Shown: positions 36,088 through 44,477 of the stretch, in pieces
Layout of the letters: every line of letters begins with the position of its first letter
How positions within the stretch are numbered: the stretch's first letter is position 1
Assembly: GCA_949282255.1 (NCBI GenBank)
Contig: CASDPA010000030.1
Coordinates: 1-51,628, forward strand
Origin: an uncultured Spirochaetales bacterium
Lineage (GTDB): Bacteria > Spirochaetota > Spirochaetia > Sphaerochaetales > Sphaerochaetaceae
DNA length: 51,628 bases
Reading direction: 5' to 3'
The notes under the pieces: generated by a model
Database searches by the model: none
The model's input: the letters and a program-made list of their open reading frames with translations, nothing else
What the model was told of the DNA's origin: nothing
Translations under genes and position numbers: made by a program

Positions 36088-36494
36088 TCGGTACCTCCGA
36101 TGTTCGACTTCTGGTTCTCTATGTACTTTTTCACGCTTTCCTCCGTGATTGCACCGACACTTCCGTAATAGCATCCTCTGGACCATAGTCCGGATCCCCA
36201 GAACTTGCGCTCCTTCAATTTTGGGAAGGCTGTGAAGATATGTACCGCAGAGATTGATTTCAGAGTGCGCGCTATCGAAGAGGGCGCATCGTCAGGGGAG
36301 GCCTCAAGAAAGATGTGGACATGCTCGGGCATGACCTCTATCGCTTTGAGTGTCCAGCCATACTCGGCACAGGTCTGTGCCAGTATCGTTTTCGTCTCCA
36401 CTTCCACCGCTCCAGTGAGCACAGGATGCCTGTACTTTGTACACCATACGATATGATACTGCAGTGTCGAGACCGAATTGTTATTGTTTCTCAT
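36084..36494 (-). CDS. tnpA: IS200/IS605 transposase TnpA (Y1 HUH)
   Basis: 136 residues, a full-length single-domain HUH transposase. The metal-binding HUH pair is His58-Val-His60 in MPEHVHIF, the catalytic tyrosine is Tyr124 in EESVKKYIENQ, and Gln128 completes the site. It cuts and joins single-stranded element ends. It is divergent from tnpB, with 36 bases between start codons. Confidence 0.93.
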   Translation of the reverse strand: MRNNNNSVSTLQYHIVWCTKYRHPVLTGAVEVETKTILAQTCAEYGWTLKAIEVMPEHVHIFLEASPDDAPSSIARTLKSISAVHIFTAFPKLKERKFWGSGLWSRGCYYGSVGAITEESVKKYIENQKSNIGGTE

Positions 36495-36530
36495 ATTGTA
36501 TCCTATTATAAAGAATGGTATGATTGTTGT

Positions 36531-37766
36531 ATGCGAAGGTCAATCACCGTTTTCCCCAGGCTCACTGGCAATGAGGTCTCTTCAATCGTGGAGACGAGGA
36601 AACAGTATGCAAGGGCCTTCAACATGTCAACTGAGTGCCTCATCAACAACAACAGCACATCCAAGAGGTTCCTTCACAAGGTCCAATATGAGACGATAAA
36701 GGAGGAGTGTCCGTCTCTTCCTACAGGACTCATACAATGTGCAAGAGATGTCGCAGTGGAAGCCGTCAAGAACTGGAATGTGAAGAGGACGAAGCTTAAG
36801 CAGAAGAATCCTAAGAAAGCTGAAAGAATGAAAAGGCCATCGATGAAGGAGAAGTGCGCGATGCGCTATGATGTGCGCACCATCACGCTCCGCGGCTCCC
36901 AGCTCACATTCAGCACCTGTGACAAAAGGATAAAGACAATCATCTCAATCCCTGAGTTCTTTACAGAAAGATACTCTCCGTCGGAGGGTTGGAAGTTCAA
37001 GGGTGCGAACATAGGGATGGACAGGAAAGGAAGGGTATTCGTCAATCTCATCTACGAATGCCCTGATTACGATATAGTTGAAAACGATGGGAAGATAGTG
37101 GGACTGGACAGAGGCGTTTACAACATTGTTACAACCTCTGAAGGAGTCCACTATGGAGCGAAGGATGTAAGGCGGGTCAAGAGGAAATACAACCATGTGC
37201 GTTCCGTGTTGCAGGAGAAAGGCACTCGCAGTGCCAGGAGAAGGCTCAAGGCCATCTCCGGCTGCGAGAAGCGGTTTGTCCATGACCAGAACCACTGCAT
37301 TTCCAAGAAGCTTGCCAATACTGATGAGGATGTATCCGTATATGTCCTTGAAGACTTGTCATCCATGAACATGCTGAGACTCAAGGGAAAGAGCAACAAG
37401 ACCATGAGGAAATGGCTCTCAAACTGGTCGTACTCGGACCTTGAGTTCAAGCTCAGCTACAAATGCCAGAGGAATGGTATAAGGGTTGAGTTCGTGGATG
37501 CGCGCTATACGAGCCAGAAGTGCTCGGTGTGCAAGACGATAGACAAGGCTTCGAGGAATGGGAACAGATACACATGCAGGCATTGCGGCAGCAGAATGCA
37601 TGCCGACACGAATGCCGCCATCAACATCCGCGACAACTACATCACCCGGGTTATGCAATCCGGGCAGGCTGCAGTCAAACAGCCGCATGGATGGGGTGCC
37701 ACAGGTAGACCGGAAACGGAGTCTATGGAGAAAACGCTCACGTCCAAGCCTTCAGGCTTGTCCTGA
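36531..37766 (+). CDS. tnpB: RNA-guided nuclease TnpB
   Basis: 411 residues. The N-terminal helical OrfB region is followed by a split RuvC nuclease: Asp193 in VGLDRG, Glu274 in VLEDLS and Asp359 in HADTNAA, with a zinc ribbon (CSVC...CRHC) before the last motif. All three acidic residues are intact. TnpB proteins cut DNA guided by an omega RNA from the element's right end and help retain the element. The start is ATG 36531; a longer frame from 36315 runs antisense to tnpA and is rejected. The stop codon lies within the right-end hairpin. Confidence 0.92.
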   Translation: MRRSITVFPRLTGNEVSSIVETRKQYARAFNMSTECLINNNSTSKRFLHKVQYETIKEECPSLPTGLIQCARDVAVEAVKNWNVKRTKLKQKNPKKAERMKRPSMKEKCAMRYDVRTITLRGSQLTFSTCDKRIKTIISIPEFFTERYSPSEGWKFKGANIGMDRKGRVFVNLIYECPDYDIVENDGKIVGLDRGVYNIVTTSEGVHYGAKDVRRVKRKYNHVRSVLQEKGTRSARRRLKAISGCEKRFVHDQNHCISKKLANTDEDVSVYVLEDLSSMNMLRLKGKSNKTMRKWLSNWSYSDLEFKLSYKCQRNGIRVEFVDARYTSQKCSVCKTIDKASRNGNRYTCRHCGSRMHADTNAAINIRDNYITRVMQSGQAAVKQPHGWGATGRPETESMEKTLTSKPSGLS

Positions 37767-37769
37767 AGG
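37749..37769 (+). repeat. Right-end hairpin, candidate 3' part of the omega RNA
   Basis: Perfect 8-base stem CCTTCAGG/CCTGAAGG with loop CTTGT, overlapping the tnpB stop codon. In related elements the omega RNA covers this region and its guide is the DNA just beyond the right end. Confidence 0.65.
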
Positions 37770-38135
37770 TCGTTGACCATGGACACATTTATTTGGGGTG
37801 TGGTGGTGAAAGCTAAAGGAGCGGCGGAATGAGTAGATTAGAATAAACCAAACAAATCGGAAGTACATCATCCCGCCGTCCTGCCATTAATGAAAGCAGA
37901 GCAGAATGTGGAAATATGCAAGATTGTTTGTAGTATTTATATTGTTGATTGTGCAATTTGTACGCGTGCCGTATTCCTTTTCCTCCTTCAGATGATCCAA
38001 ATAAATACCATTATTTACGCCTTTGCCCGTATTACGCTAGCCTAAAGTTTTGAAATTGTGTATAAAGACGTGGTTACGGTATTAAAATTCTTGATCTGTA
38101 ATAATTTCCATTGTTTCTTTAAAGAGGGGAGTGCA
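37770..38135 (+). other. Long leader region before the amino-acid ABC transporter
   Basis: No gene seen. A long-range inverted repeat (37821-37832 against 37868-37879, twelve pairs with one mismatch, 35-base loop) could form in RNA or be an old element end. Further on the DNA is A/T-rich. No riboswitch class was recognised. GGGGAG at the end is the ribosome-binding site of the next gene. Confidence 0.4.
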
Positions 38136-39245
38136 ATGATAGAGATTAAGCACTTAAGGAAAGAATTTGATGCTGATACCATCCCTTTGAAAGACATTAG
38201 TGTCACAATCAACAAAGGCGATGTGATATCGATAATCGGGCCTTCCGGCACTGGAAAATCAACCTTGCTAAGATGTATGAACATGCTTACCGAGCCGACT
38301 TCGGGCAGCATAATCGTAGAAGGGCAGGACATCACCCAGAAAGGATGCAATCTTAACGAGATCAGAAAAAAGATGGGGATGGTGTTCCAATCCTTCAATC
38401 TGTTCGGACACCTCACGATAATCGAAAACATCATGAATCCTCAGATCACCCTTTTAGGCAGGAGCCGTCAGGAGGCATATGACAAAGCCATGTATCTTCT
38501 CCAGCAGGTCGGTCTTGCCTCAAAGGTTTTTTCCTATCCGGATGAGCTTTCCGGCGGACAGCAGCAGAGGATCGCAATAGCGCGCACCCTTGCAATGGAT
38601 CCCGATATAATCCTTTTCGACGAGCCTACATCCGCTTTAGATCCATCGATGATAGGGGAGGTCCAGTCTGTAATCAAGATGCTGGCAAAAAGCGGTAGGA
38701 CGATGATGATAGTCACTCATGAAATGGATTTTGCGAGAAAGATTTCAAACCGCATACTTTTCATGTATGACGGTTTGATCTATGAAGATGGTACACCCAA
38801 GCAGATTTTCGAGCATCCGAAACACGAGATGACAAAGAAATTCATACAACGCCTTTCTTCGCTCACATATAAGATAAATTCCACGGATTTCGATATTGAA
38901 GCGATGAATGAGGAACTGCTTGCCTACGGTGAGAAGCTGCTGATCGAAGCCGAACGTCTGAGCAAGCTCACTCTTGCGCTTGAGGAGATATGCATAAACA
39001 ACATTGCCGCCGATTCGGAGATTCCCGATATCCTTGTCAAGGTCGAATATTCCGAGAAATTGGATATCCTTACTATGCTTATCTGTTATAAGGGTGAAAA
39101 ATTCGATGTGTACACTTCCGCGAGCAAATTGTTTCAGAACCTGCTTGCAGAACCTACTACGGAAGTGAGACAGGATGACATCAAAGATGACCCGATGGGG
39201 TATGAGCATCTGATTTCAATACGGTTCAGATGGGTGGAGGAGTGA
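38136..39245 (+). CDS. Amino-acid ABC transporter ATPase with degenerate GHKL-like C-terminal domain
   Basis: 369 residues. Residues 1-~245 are a GlnQ/HisP-type ATPase: Walker A GPSGTGKST, Q-loop VFQSFNLFGHLT, signature LSGGQQQR, Walker B ILFDEPTSALD, switch His in VTHEM. GlnQ proteins end there. This one has ~120 more residues that resemble an RsbW-type GHKL fold: LALEEICIN as N-box, then ILTMLICYKGEKFD where kinases have the ATP-binding DxGxGF-type G1 box, ending HLISIRFRW. The key Asp is replaced, so ATP binding by the tail is unlikely. The ATG at 38136 follows GGGGAG. The permease gene starts 2 bases after its stop. Confidence 0.85.
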   Translation: MIEIKHLRKEFDADTIPLKDISVTINKGDVISIIGPSGTGKSTLLRCMNMLTEPTSGSIIVEGQDITQKGCNLNEIRKKMGMVFQSFNLFGHLTIIENIMNPQITLLGRSRQEAYDKAMYLLQQVGLASKVFSYPDELSGGQQQRIAIARTLAMDPDIILFDEPTSALDPSMIGEVQSVIKMLAKSGRTMMIVTHEMDFARKISNRILFMYDGLIYEDGTPKQIFEHPKHEMTKKFIQRLSSLTYKINSTDFDIEAMNEELLAYGEKLLIEAERLSKLTLALEEICINNIAADSEIPDILVKVEYSEKLDILTMLICYKGEKFDVYTSASKLFQNLLAEPTTEVRQDDIKDDPMGYEHLISIRFRWVEE

Positions 39246-39247
39246 TT

Positions 39248-40756
39248 ATGAAAAAGCTTTTTGTCATTCTTACTTCCTTTTTCCTTGTTTCTTCCTTTTC
39301 TTTTGCATCGAAGGCTGGATTTGAGACCATTGAGGATCTGAATGGTAAAAATATCGGTGTTCAGACCGCCGTTTTATATGAGGAACTTATTCAGGACAGG
39401 GTTCCGGACAGCACGATCCAGTATTATACCATGCCGAATGATATGATTCTTGCCTTAAAGTCCGGCAAGATCGATGCATACCTCATTGAGGAGGTCAGCT
39501 ACGGGGTCCAGAAGAAAAACCATCCGGACCTCACTGTCCTGGAGGAACCCGCCGGGTATATCAACGCAACCTGCATCATAGGGAACAACGAGAGGCAGGA
39601 TAAGCTATTATCCGAACTTAATGCATTCATAAAAGCCAGCCATGATAATGGTCTGCTGAGTGAGCTTTATGATTATTGGATAGCCGATTTCGATCCTGTC
39701 AACGATACTTGTGACATCACCGGATTTACAGGAGAGAACGGTACCATTGCCGTTGCGGTCGAAGGAGGATATGAACCGTTCTCGTTCATCAGCAATGGCA
39801 ATATATCCGGGTTTGATGTCGATTTCATCTGCCGCTTTGCCCGTGAATACGGCTATACCCCCGTGTTTTACGAAGTTCCGTTCGAAGCCATAGCCCCCGG
39901 GGTCGAAAGCGGTAAATATGATATCGGGATGAACATAGTGGTCAGTGAGGAAAGAAATGAGACGGGGACACTTTCCGATGTCTATTATTCCACTCCTATA
40001 AGGCTTGTGGTATTGGGAGAGGATGATTCTGCATTGGGCTTTTTTGAGAAGCTTGCGCAAAGCTTTGAAAAGACGTTCATAAGGGAATCCCGTTGGAAGC
40101 TGTTTGTCCAGGGTGCTGGGGTAACCGTGCTGATCACCATCACCTCGATCATAGCAGGGACAATTTTAGGTTTCTGTGTCTTCCTGCTTTGCCGCAAGGG
40201 CGGCCAGATAATGAATTCTGGTACGAATTTCTTTTTATGGCTTATCCACGGCATGCCTACAGTACTGCTTTTGATGATTCTTTACTATATCGTTTTCGGA
40301 TCTTCAAAGCTGAGCGGTACCTGGGTTTCAGTGGTGGGCTTTTCATTAATGTTCGCCTGTTCCATGATCGATATGCTCCGCGTAGGCTGCCATGCCATCG
40401 GACGTGGACAGTTCGAGGCATCCACCGCGCTTGGATACTCAGACGGCCAGAGCTTCTTTAAGATCATCCTTCCGCAGGCGGCTCAGCACTTTTTGCCGAT
40501 ATACCGCAATGATGTCGTTACATTGATCAAGGAAACCTCCGTTGTCGGCTATATCGCCGTATTGGATCTCACGAAGATAAGCGATCTTGTCAGAAGCAGG
40601 ACATATGAGGCGTTCTTCCCTCTGATTGTCACTGCAATAATGTATTTTGTGATTTCCGCCATCCTTACGAAGGTTGTCACCTGGATCGAGCATTCCATAG
40701 ATCCTAAACGGAGAAAGAAGGAAAAGATACTGAAGGGAATCAAAGAATGGGAGTAA
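39248..40756 (+). CDS. Amino-acid ABC transporter: solute-binding lobes fused to permease
   Basis: 502 residues. A signal peptide is followed by solute-binding lobes and, from about residue 275, a HisM/GlnP-type permease with an EAA loop (FEASTALGYSDGQSFFKIILPQA). The binding part is in unusual order. FETIEDLNGKNIGVQ to YDYWIADF (residues ~25-150) matches the second half of a family 3 binding protein. TIAVAVEGGYEPFSF to DVYYSTPIRLVV (~165-260) matches the first half. This is therefore either a circular permutation or a tandem pair, each copy having lost one half. It works with the ATPase encoded 2 bases upstream; the substrate is probably a polar amino acid. Confidence 0.85.
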   Translation: MKKLFVILTSFFLVSSFSFASKAGFETIEDLNGKNIGVQTAVLYEELIQDRVPDSTIQYYTMPNDMILALKSGKIDAYLIEEVSYGVQKKNHPDLTVLEEPAGYINATCIIGNNERQDKLLSELNAFIKASHDNGLLSELYDYWIADFDPVNDTCDITGFTGENGTIAVAVEGGYEPFSFISNGNISGFDVDFICRFAREYGYTPVFYEVPFEAIAPGVESGKYDIGMNIVVSEERNETGTLSDVYYSTPIRLVVLGEDDSALGFFEKLAQSFEKTFIRESRWKLFVQGAGVTVLITITSIIAGTILGFCVFLLCRKGGQIMNSGTNFFLWLIHGMPTVLLLMILYYIVFGSSKLSGTWVSVVGFSLMFACSMIDMLRVGCHAIGRGQFEASTALGYSDGQSFFKIILPQAAQHFLPIYRNDVVTLIKETSVVGYIAVLDLTKISDLVRSRTYEAFFPLIVTAIMYFVISAILTKVVTWIEHSIDPKRRKKEKILKGIKEWE

Positions 40757-40775
40757 CGGAGTTGTCTTGGTATGC

Positions 40776-40806
40776 ATGGGATCGTTTGCGCGGTCCCATT
40801 TTTTTT
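40776..40806 (+). terminator. Intrinsic terminator after the ABC transporter
   Basis: Nine-base arms ATGGGATCG/CGGTCCCAT with loop TTTGCG, followed by eight T. Confidence 0.85.
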
Positions 40807-40838
40807 ATTGCAAATCTATAATAAAGTTTTTTTTGCTG

Positions 40839-40844
40839 TATAAT
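40839..40844 (+). promoter_or_regulatory. -10 element for the MoxR operon
   Basis: Perfect TATAAT 20 bases before the start codon; the -35 region is poly-T-rich and not clear. Confidence 0.35.
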
Positions 40845-40863
40845 CGTTTTATCGAGGTTGCCG

Positions 40864-41823
40864 ATGGATATAAAGAGTCTTGCTGAAAATATTCTTAATG
40901 AATGCAAAAAGGTGATAGTAGGGAAGGACGATGTCATCAAGCTTGTCATTACAGCTGTTTTTGCTGGGGGAAACGTCCTTCTGAATGATTTGCCGGGAGT
41001 GGGGAAGACTACGCTGGCAAAGACGCTTTCCATTGCGCTCGGCTTGGATTATAACCGCATACAGTTTGTACCGGATCTGCTGCCCAGCGATATTACAGGC
41101 ATGAAGATCTTCAATCAGAAGACAGGAGAGTTCGAGCTCCGCCAAGGCCCGGTGATGACCAACCTTCTTTTGGCCGATGAGATCAACAGGGCCATTCCAA
41201 GAACACAGTCCGCATTGCTTGAGGCGATGGAGGAGCATCAGGTCACAATAGACGGGCAGATGATACCTCTTCCCAGGCCGTTTATCGTGATCGCTACCGA
41301 AAATCCTGTGGAAAGCGAAAGCACATTTCATCTTCCTGCAGCCCAGATGGACAGGTTCCTGCTTTCTCTTTCGATGGGATATCCGTCATCGGATGAGGAG
41401 ATGCGGATGCTCTGCCTGGTTGGGGATGGGATACCATTTGAAAAGGTGTGCGCGGTCGCAGATCCTTCTGTCATTCTTGATGTGCAGCAAGAGTGCAGGA
41501 ATGTGCATGTAAGTGATGCTGTAAACAAGTATATCGTATCCCTCGTCAATGCCACCCGCTCAGATTCTCGCATCAGGATGGGCGCAAGCCCGAGAGGTTC
41601 AAGATCCCTCTATCAGGCCTCAAAGGCATATGCGGCGATAAGCGGAAGGTCTTTCGTGACGCCTGATGATGTGAAAACGCTTATCCACAGCGTGCTCGAC
41701 CACCGCCTGATTCTTGAAAGCGGATCAAGATATTCAGGCCTTACCGTCAAAAAAGTTATGGACGACATGCTATGCAAGGTAGAGGCCTCCGTTGATGTAA
41801 GGGATTTCTCAAATGGCAGGTAG
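40864..41823 (+). CDS. MoxR-family AAA+ ATPase
   Basis: 319 residues. Walker A is LPGVGKTT, Walker B LLLADEINRA, and the sensor region ATENPVESESTFHLPAAQMDRF is typical of MoxR proteins. They act as chaperones for folding or metal insertion of partner proteins and are often encoded with DUF58 proteins, as here. The ATG at 40864 has a GAGG site. The stop overlaps the DUF58 start by 11 bases. Confidence 0.92.
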   Translation: MDIKSLAENILNECKKVIVGKDDVIKLVITAVFAGGNVLLNDLPGVGKTTLAKTLSIALGLDYNRIQFVPDLLPSDITGMKIFNQKTGEFELRQGPVMTNLLLADEINRAIPRTQSALLEAMEEHQVTIDGQMIPLPRPFIVIATENPVESESTFHLPAAQMDRFLLSLSMGYPSSDEEMRMLCLVGDGIPFEKVCAVADPSVILDVQQECRNVHVSDAVNKYIVSLVNATRSDSRIRMGASPRGSRSLYQASKAYAAISGRSFVTPDDVKTLIHSVLDHRLILESGSRYSGLTVKKVMDDMLCKVEASVDVRDFSNGR

Positions 41824-43069
41824 GCACTCATCTGAGCGGTCGAGCCTCCTTGTTTCATTGCCGGTGATTGTGTTTTCCGGCCTGCTTTGTCTTTTGACCG
41901 CGTTTTACGGAAAGAAGACATTTTCGTTCTATCTGATGATTATTTTCCTCTTTTCTTTCATCTCCAGATGCTGGGCCGCACTCTCTGCCTTGAAGGTGGA
42001 TGCACATATAGGCGTATCTGCATATGGAGTTTTCCCGCAAGAAAGCATGGAGGTGGAGCTCAGGGTGAAAAACAACAAGTTCCTTCCGATAGCATGGCTT
42101 GATTTGTATATGCCGGTTCCAAAGAGCGAAGCGCTTGTGCCTTCAGAAAACAGGATTCCTGACAGTTGGGAAAAAGCCGGGCTTTCAGATTTGGGCGCAT
42201 CTGAGGATATCGTCGGATCAAAAAGGCTTGGAAGGATGCTTTGGTATGAGGAATCCGTCTTTTTTATACATATGGATGCCAACAGGAGAGGGGTGTGCCG
42301 TTTTGATTCCTGGAGGCTTTTTACCGGGGATGGGCTGGGGCTTTCCGATTCTGATATCAAGCTTGAGAAAGGCATTGCTGTTGCAGTTTATCCTAAGATC
42401 GTCGATGTGGATTGCCGCCCATTCTTAAAAAATCTTTGGAATTCGTCGACCGGGGCAAAGGGTGTGATGGAGGACATGACCGTAATCAGGTCAACACGGG
42501 ACTATCAGGCGGGCGATGGGATAAAAAACATCAATTGGCGGCTTCTAGCAAGGGCTCTTCCTCTTACTGTCAATATTTATGAGGATATACTGCCTAAAAG
42601 CATCCATCTGATTTTCGATGGAGAAAGCTTTGCCAAGCACCCGGAGGAGCTGGAGACTGCGCTGAGCGTGATCGCATCCGAGCTTCTTGTTTTGAAAGAA
42701 CACGAAATGAGATGCATACTGTCCCTTCCTTTGGGAAAGGGTGGCGGAGCCTCGACTGTCGATGATGATATCCGGGAGGCGCTCTTTGGCATGGCATCAT
42801 ATGAGCCGGTCGGGGATGAGTTTGATCAGGAAAAAGGGGAGATGGTCCCGAGCATATCCTCATTTGATCTTTATAGTCTTTCCGTATCCAGCAGCAAGGC
42901 CGGTCATTTCTTCTATTTTACATATGATGCGGAAAACATGCCCCAAACCGGCGCTTTGGATCTGATAGACGGGGAGAAGGTTACTATCGTTTCCTTTATG
43001 AATATTCCCTTATCAGGAGATTGGGGACATCTGTTTTTGTCAGATCTGATAAAACGAGGTGTAAGATGA
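41813..43069 (+). CDS. DUF58-domain protein
   Basis: 418 residues. Two N-terminal transmembrane helices (about residues 12-55) are followed by a beta-rich extracytoplasmic-like part and the DUF58 signature RDYQAGDGIKNINWRLLAR, which leads into a von-Willebrand-like fold (HLIFDGES). Commonly co-encoded with MoxR; the exact role is unknown (cell-envelope or stress functions have been proposed for the family). It overlaps both neighbours, indicating coupled translation. Confidence 0.85.
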   Translation: MAGRHSSERSSLLVSLPVIVFSGLLCLLTAFYGKKTFSFYLMIIFLFSFISRCWAALSALKVDAHIGVSAYGVFPQESMEVELRVKNNKFLPIAWLDLYMPVPKSEALVPSENRIPDSWEKAGLSDLGASEDIVGSKRLGRMLWYEESVFFIHMDANRRGVCRFDSWRLFTGDGLGLSDSDIKLEKGIAVAVYPKIVDVDCRPFLKNLWNSSTGAKGVMEDMTVIRSTRDYQAGDGIKNINWRLLARALPLTVNIYEDILPKSIHLIFDGESFAKHPEELETALSVIASELLVLKEHEMRCILSLPLGKGGGASTVDDDIREALFGMASYEPVGDEFDQEKGEMVPSISSFDLYSLSVSSSKAGHFFYFTYDAENMPQTGALDLIDGEKVTIVSFMNIPLSGDWGHLFLSDLIKRGVR

Positions 43070-44340
43070 TCTTAAAAAAAGCCCTGCTCTCAGCAGCCTC
43101 GCAAATCATTTCATCTGCAATCTTATGTACTTTCTGGGGCATGTTCTTTAATGAAGGAAGCTTATCCTTATTTCCCGCCATATTGATCCTTTATGCTCCA
43201 TTGTCAGCCTTTGTAAATGTACTGCTTTTTGAAGGTGCTAGGTCCAGATCCATCATAATAATCATCAATGTGGCGGTATTGGCGGCTTTTTCTGCTTTGG
43301 TTTGCTTTTTCTCCACCTCATCCATGATTTTATACCGGTTCATTTGCATTCCATTCTTCATCGCTTATGATGTCTATTCTTTGAAGCTTGCTGAAAACGA
43401 TGTCTCGTATGGAACATTCATCCGCTTTTTCGATTTCAGCCTGGTGATGTTTCTTGTGGTCATGATTTATGCAGAAGGGCACACCGAGCCTGTTTCCATA
43501 ATCAATACATCGCTTTTGTCGCTCTTAGCCTCTATTTGCGCCATCCTTGTCATGCGGCATGACGGTGACAGCCTTTCTGGATGGGCATCGACAATCCTTT
43601 CTGTCGCCATTGTAGCATTGCTTATAGGGCTTTTGAGCGGATATGCGGGCTTGGCAGGTGGATCCCTGATTGCCATATGGAATGGGTTAAAGCATGCCAT
43701 CTTCTCCATATATTCGTTTTTGGTATGGCTTTTCAGCCTGCTTCCAAAGGCTAAGGCTGAACCTATGGGCGAGATTTTCCAACCTTCCTATGAGTTTATT
43801 CATGAAACCGAAGGACTGCGAGGAGAACAGACAGGAGGGGGGATTGTTTTTTTCATCGTTCTGGTTATCCTGATCACAATAGCCCTGGCTGTTCTGCTTA
43901 TTTTCAAAATACGGAAGACCCGCTTGGTTTTTCATACAGCTCCTAAAAAAAGAGAAAAGATTTTTTCCACTTCAATCTATAAAGGGCTTCTCATGGCTTT
44001 TTCCTCCATATGCTCCTTTTTCCGAATCCGCAAGTATGTTTTTGTGAATCGCAATAATTCTGTCGGCCTTTATTTCTGGTTTTGCATGGCGCTATATAGA
44101 AGCAGATGGCATAAAAGAGCAGATGAGACTCCGAGGAATTTCTTGAACCGGCTTATGACCATTATGCCTGAGATCCCTATTCTCGATATAGCAGATAATA
44201 TCGAAAAGGTTTTTTATGGTCCGGGGAATGTAGAGCCCGAAAGGGTGGAGAATGCGAATGAGATAAGATCCCACGTCAGGAAGACCCTGTGCCTTGGACG
44301 CTTTGAAGGCATTCTCCATTTTAGGCGAAGCAGAACTTGA
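43066..44340 (+). CDS. Polytopic membrane protein of the MoxR operon
   Basis: 424 residues with about nine transmembrane helices and a cytoplasmic C-terminal part (RADETPRNFLNRLMTIMPEIPILDIADNIEKVFYG in part) resembling the DUF4129 tail of membrane transglutaminase proteins. The Cys-His-Asp transglutaminase core that usually sits between these parts is absent. Its start overlaps the DUF58 stop (ATGA). It is probably the membrane partner of MoxR and DUF58; family assignment is tentative. Confidence 0.65.
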   Translation: MILKKALLSAASQIISSAILCTFWGMFFNEGSLSLFPAILILYAPLSAFVNVLLFEGARSRSIIIIINVAVLAAFSALVCFFSTSSMILYRFICIPFFIAYDVYSLKLAENDVSYGTFIRFFDFSLVMFLVVMIYAEGHTEPVSIINTSLLSLLASICAILVMRHDGDSLSGWASTILSVAIVALLIGLLSGYAGLAGGSLIAIWNGLKHAIFSIYSFLVWLFSLLPKAKAEPMGEIFQPSYEFIHETEGLRGEQTGGGIVFFIVLVILITIALAVLLIFKIRKTRLVFHTAPKKREKIFSTSIYKGLLMAFSSICSFFRIRKYVFVNRNNSVGLYFWFCMALYRSRWHKRADETPRNFLNRLMTIMPEIPILDIADNIEKVFYGPGNVEPERVENANEIRSHVRKTLCLGRFEGILHFRRSRT

Positions 44341-44405
44341 TGGCATTTATTTTAGGTCGCTTCCTTTGATTTCTTTCCAATTGGCAGATATGTTTCTGAT
44401 TTTTT

Positions 44406-44434
44406 TTGTTGCAGTTTCCTGGAAAGGTGATAAT
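44406..44434 (+). promoter_or_regulatory. Promoter for the URO-D/SBP/M20 operon
   Basis: TTGTTG (44406-44411), 17-base spacer, GATAAT (44429-44434). Confidence 0.5.
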
Positions 44435-44440
44435 ATTTCT

Positions 44441-44462
44441 GTAAGATATTAGTAAGATATTA
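44441..44462 (+). repeat. Tandem 11-base direct repeat at the transcription start
   Basis: GTAAGATATTA occurs twice head-to-tail, beginning 7 bases after the -10 element. Two sites one helical turn apart at the start point suggest a regulator-binding site, perhaps for the GntR protein encoded at the end of the cluster. Confidence 0.5.
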
Positions 44463-44477
44463 CAACAGAGGTGAACA

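Larger units (their letters stand above)
35846..37769. mobile_element. IS200/IS605-family element with zinc-ribbon passenger
   Basis: Complete-looking element bounded by related hairpins. It contains, leftward, tnpA and a zinc-ribbon gene and, rightward, tnpB. Such elements move as single-stranded circles, have no terminal inverted repeats and make no target duplication, so the exact edges (a little outside 35846-37769) cannot be fixed from one copy. All catalytic residues of both enzymes are present, so it could be active. Confidence 0.85.

Noticed and set aside
36315-36530. N-terminal extension of tnpB
   Set aside because: The extra 72 residues are antisense to tnpA and unrelated to TnpB; the ATG at 36531 gives a normal family length.
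37770-38135. Riboswitch or T-box before the amino-acid transporter
   Set aside because: One long inverted repeat only; no conserved core of any riboswitch class or T-box motif was seen.
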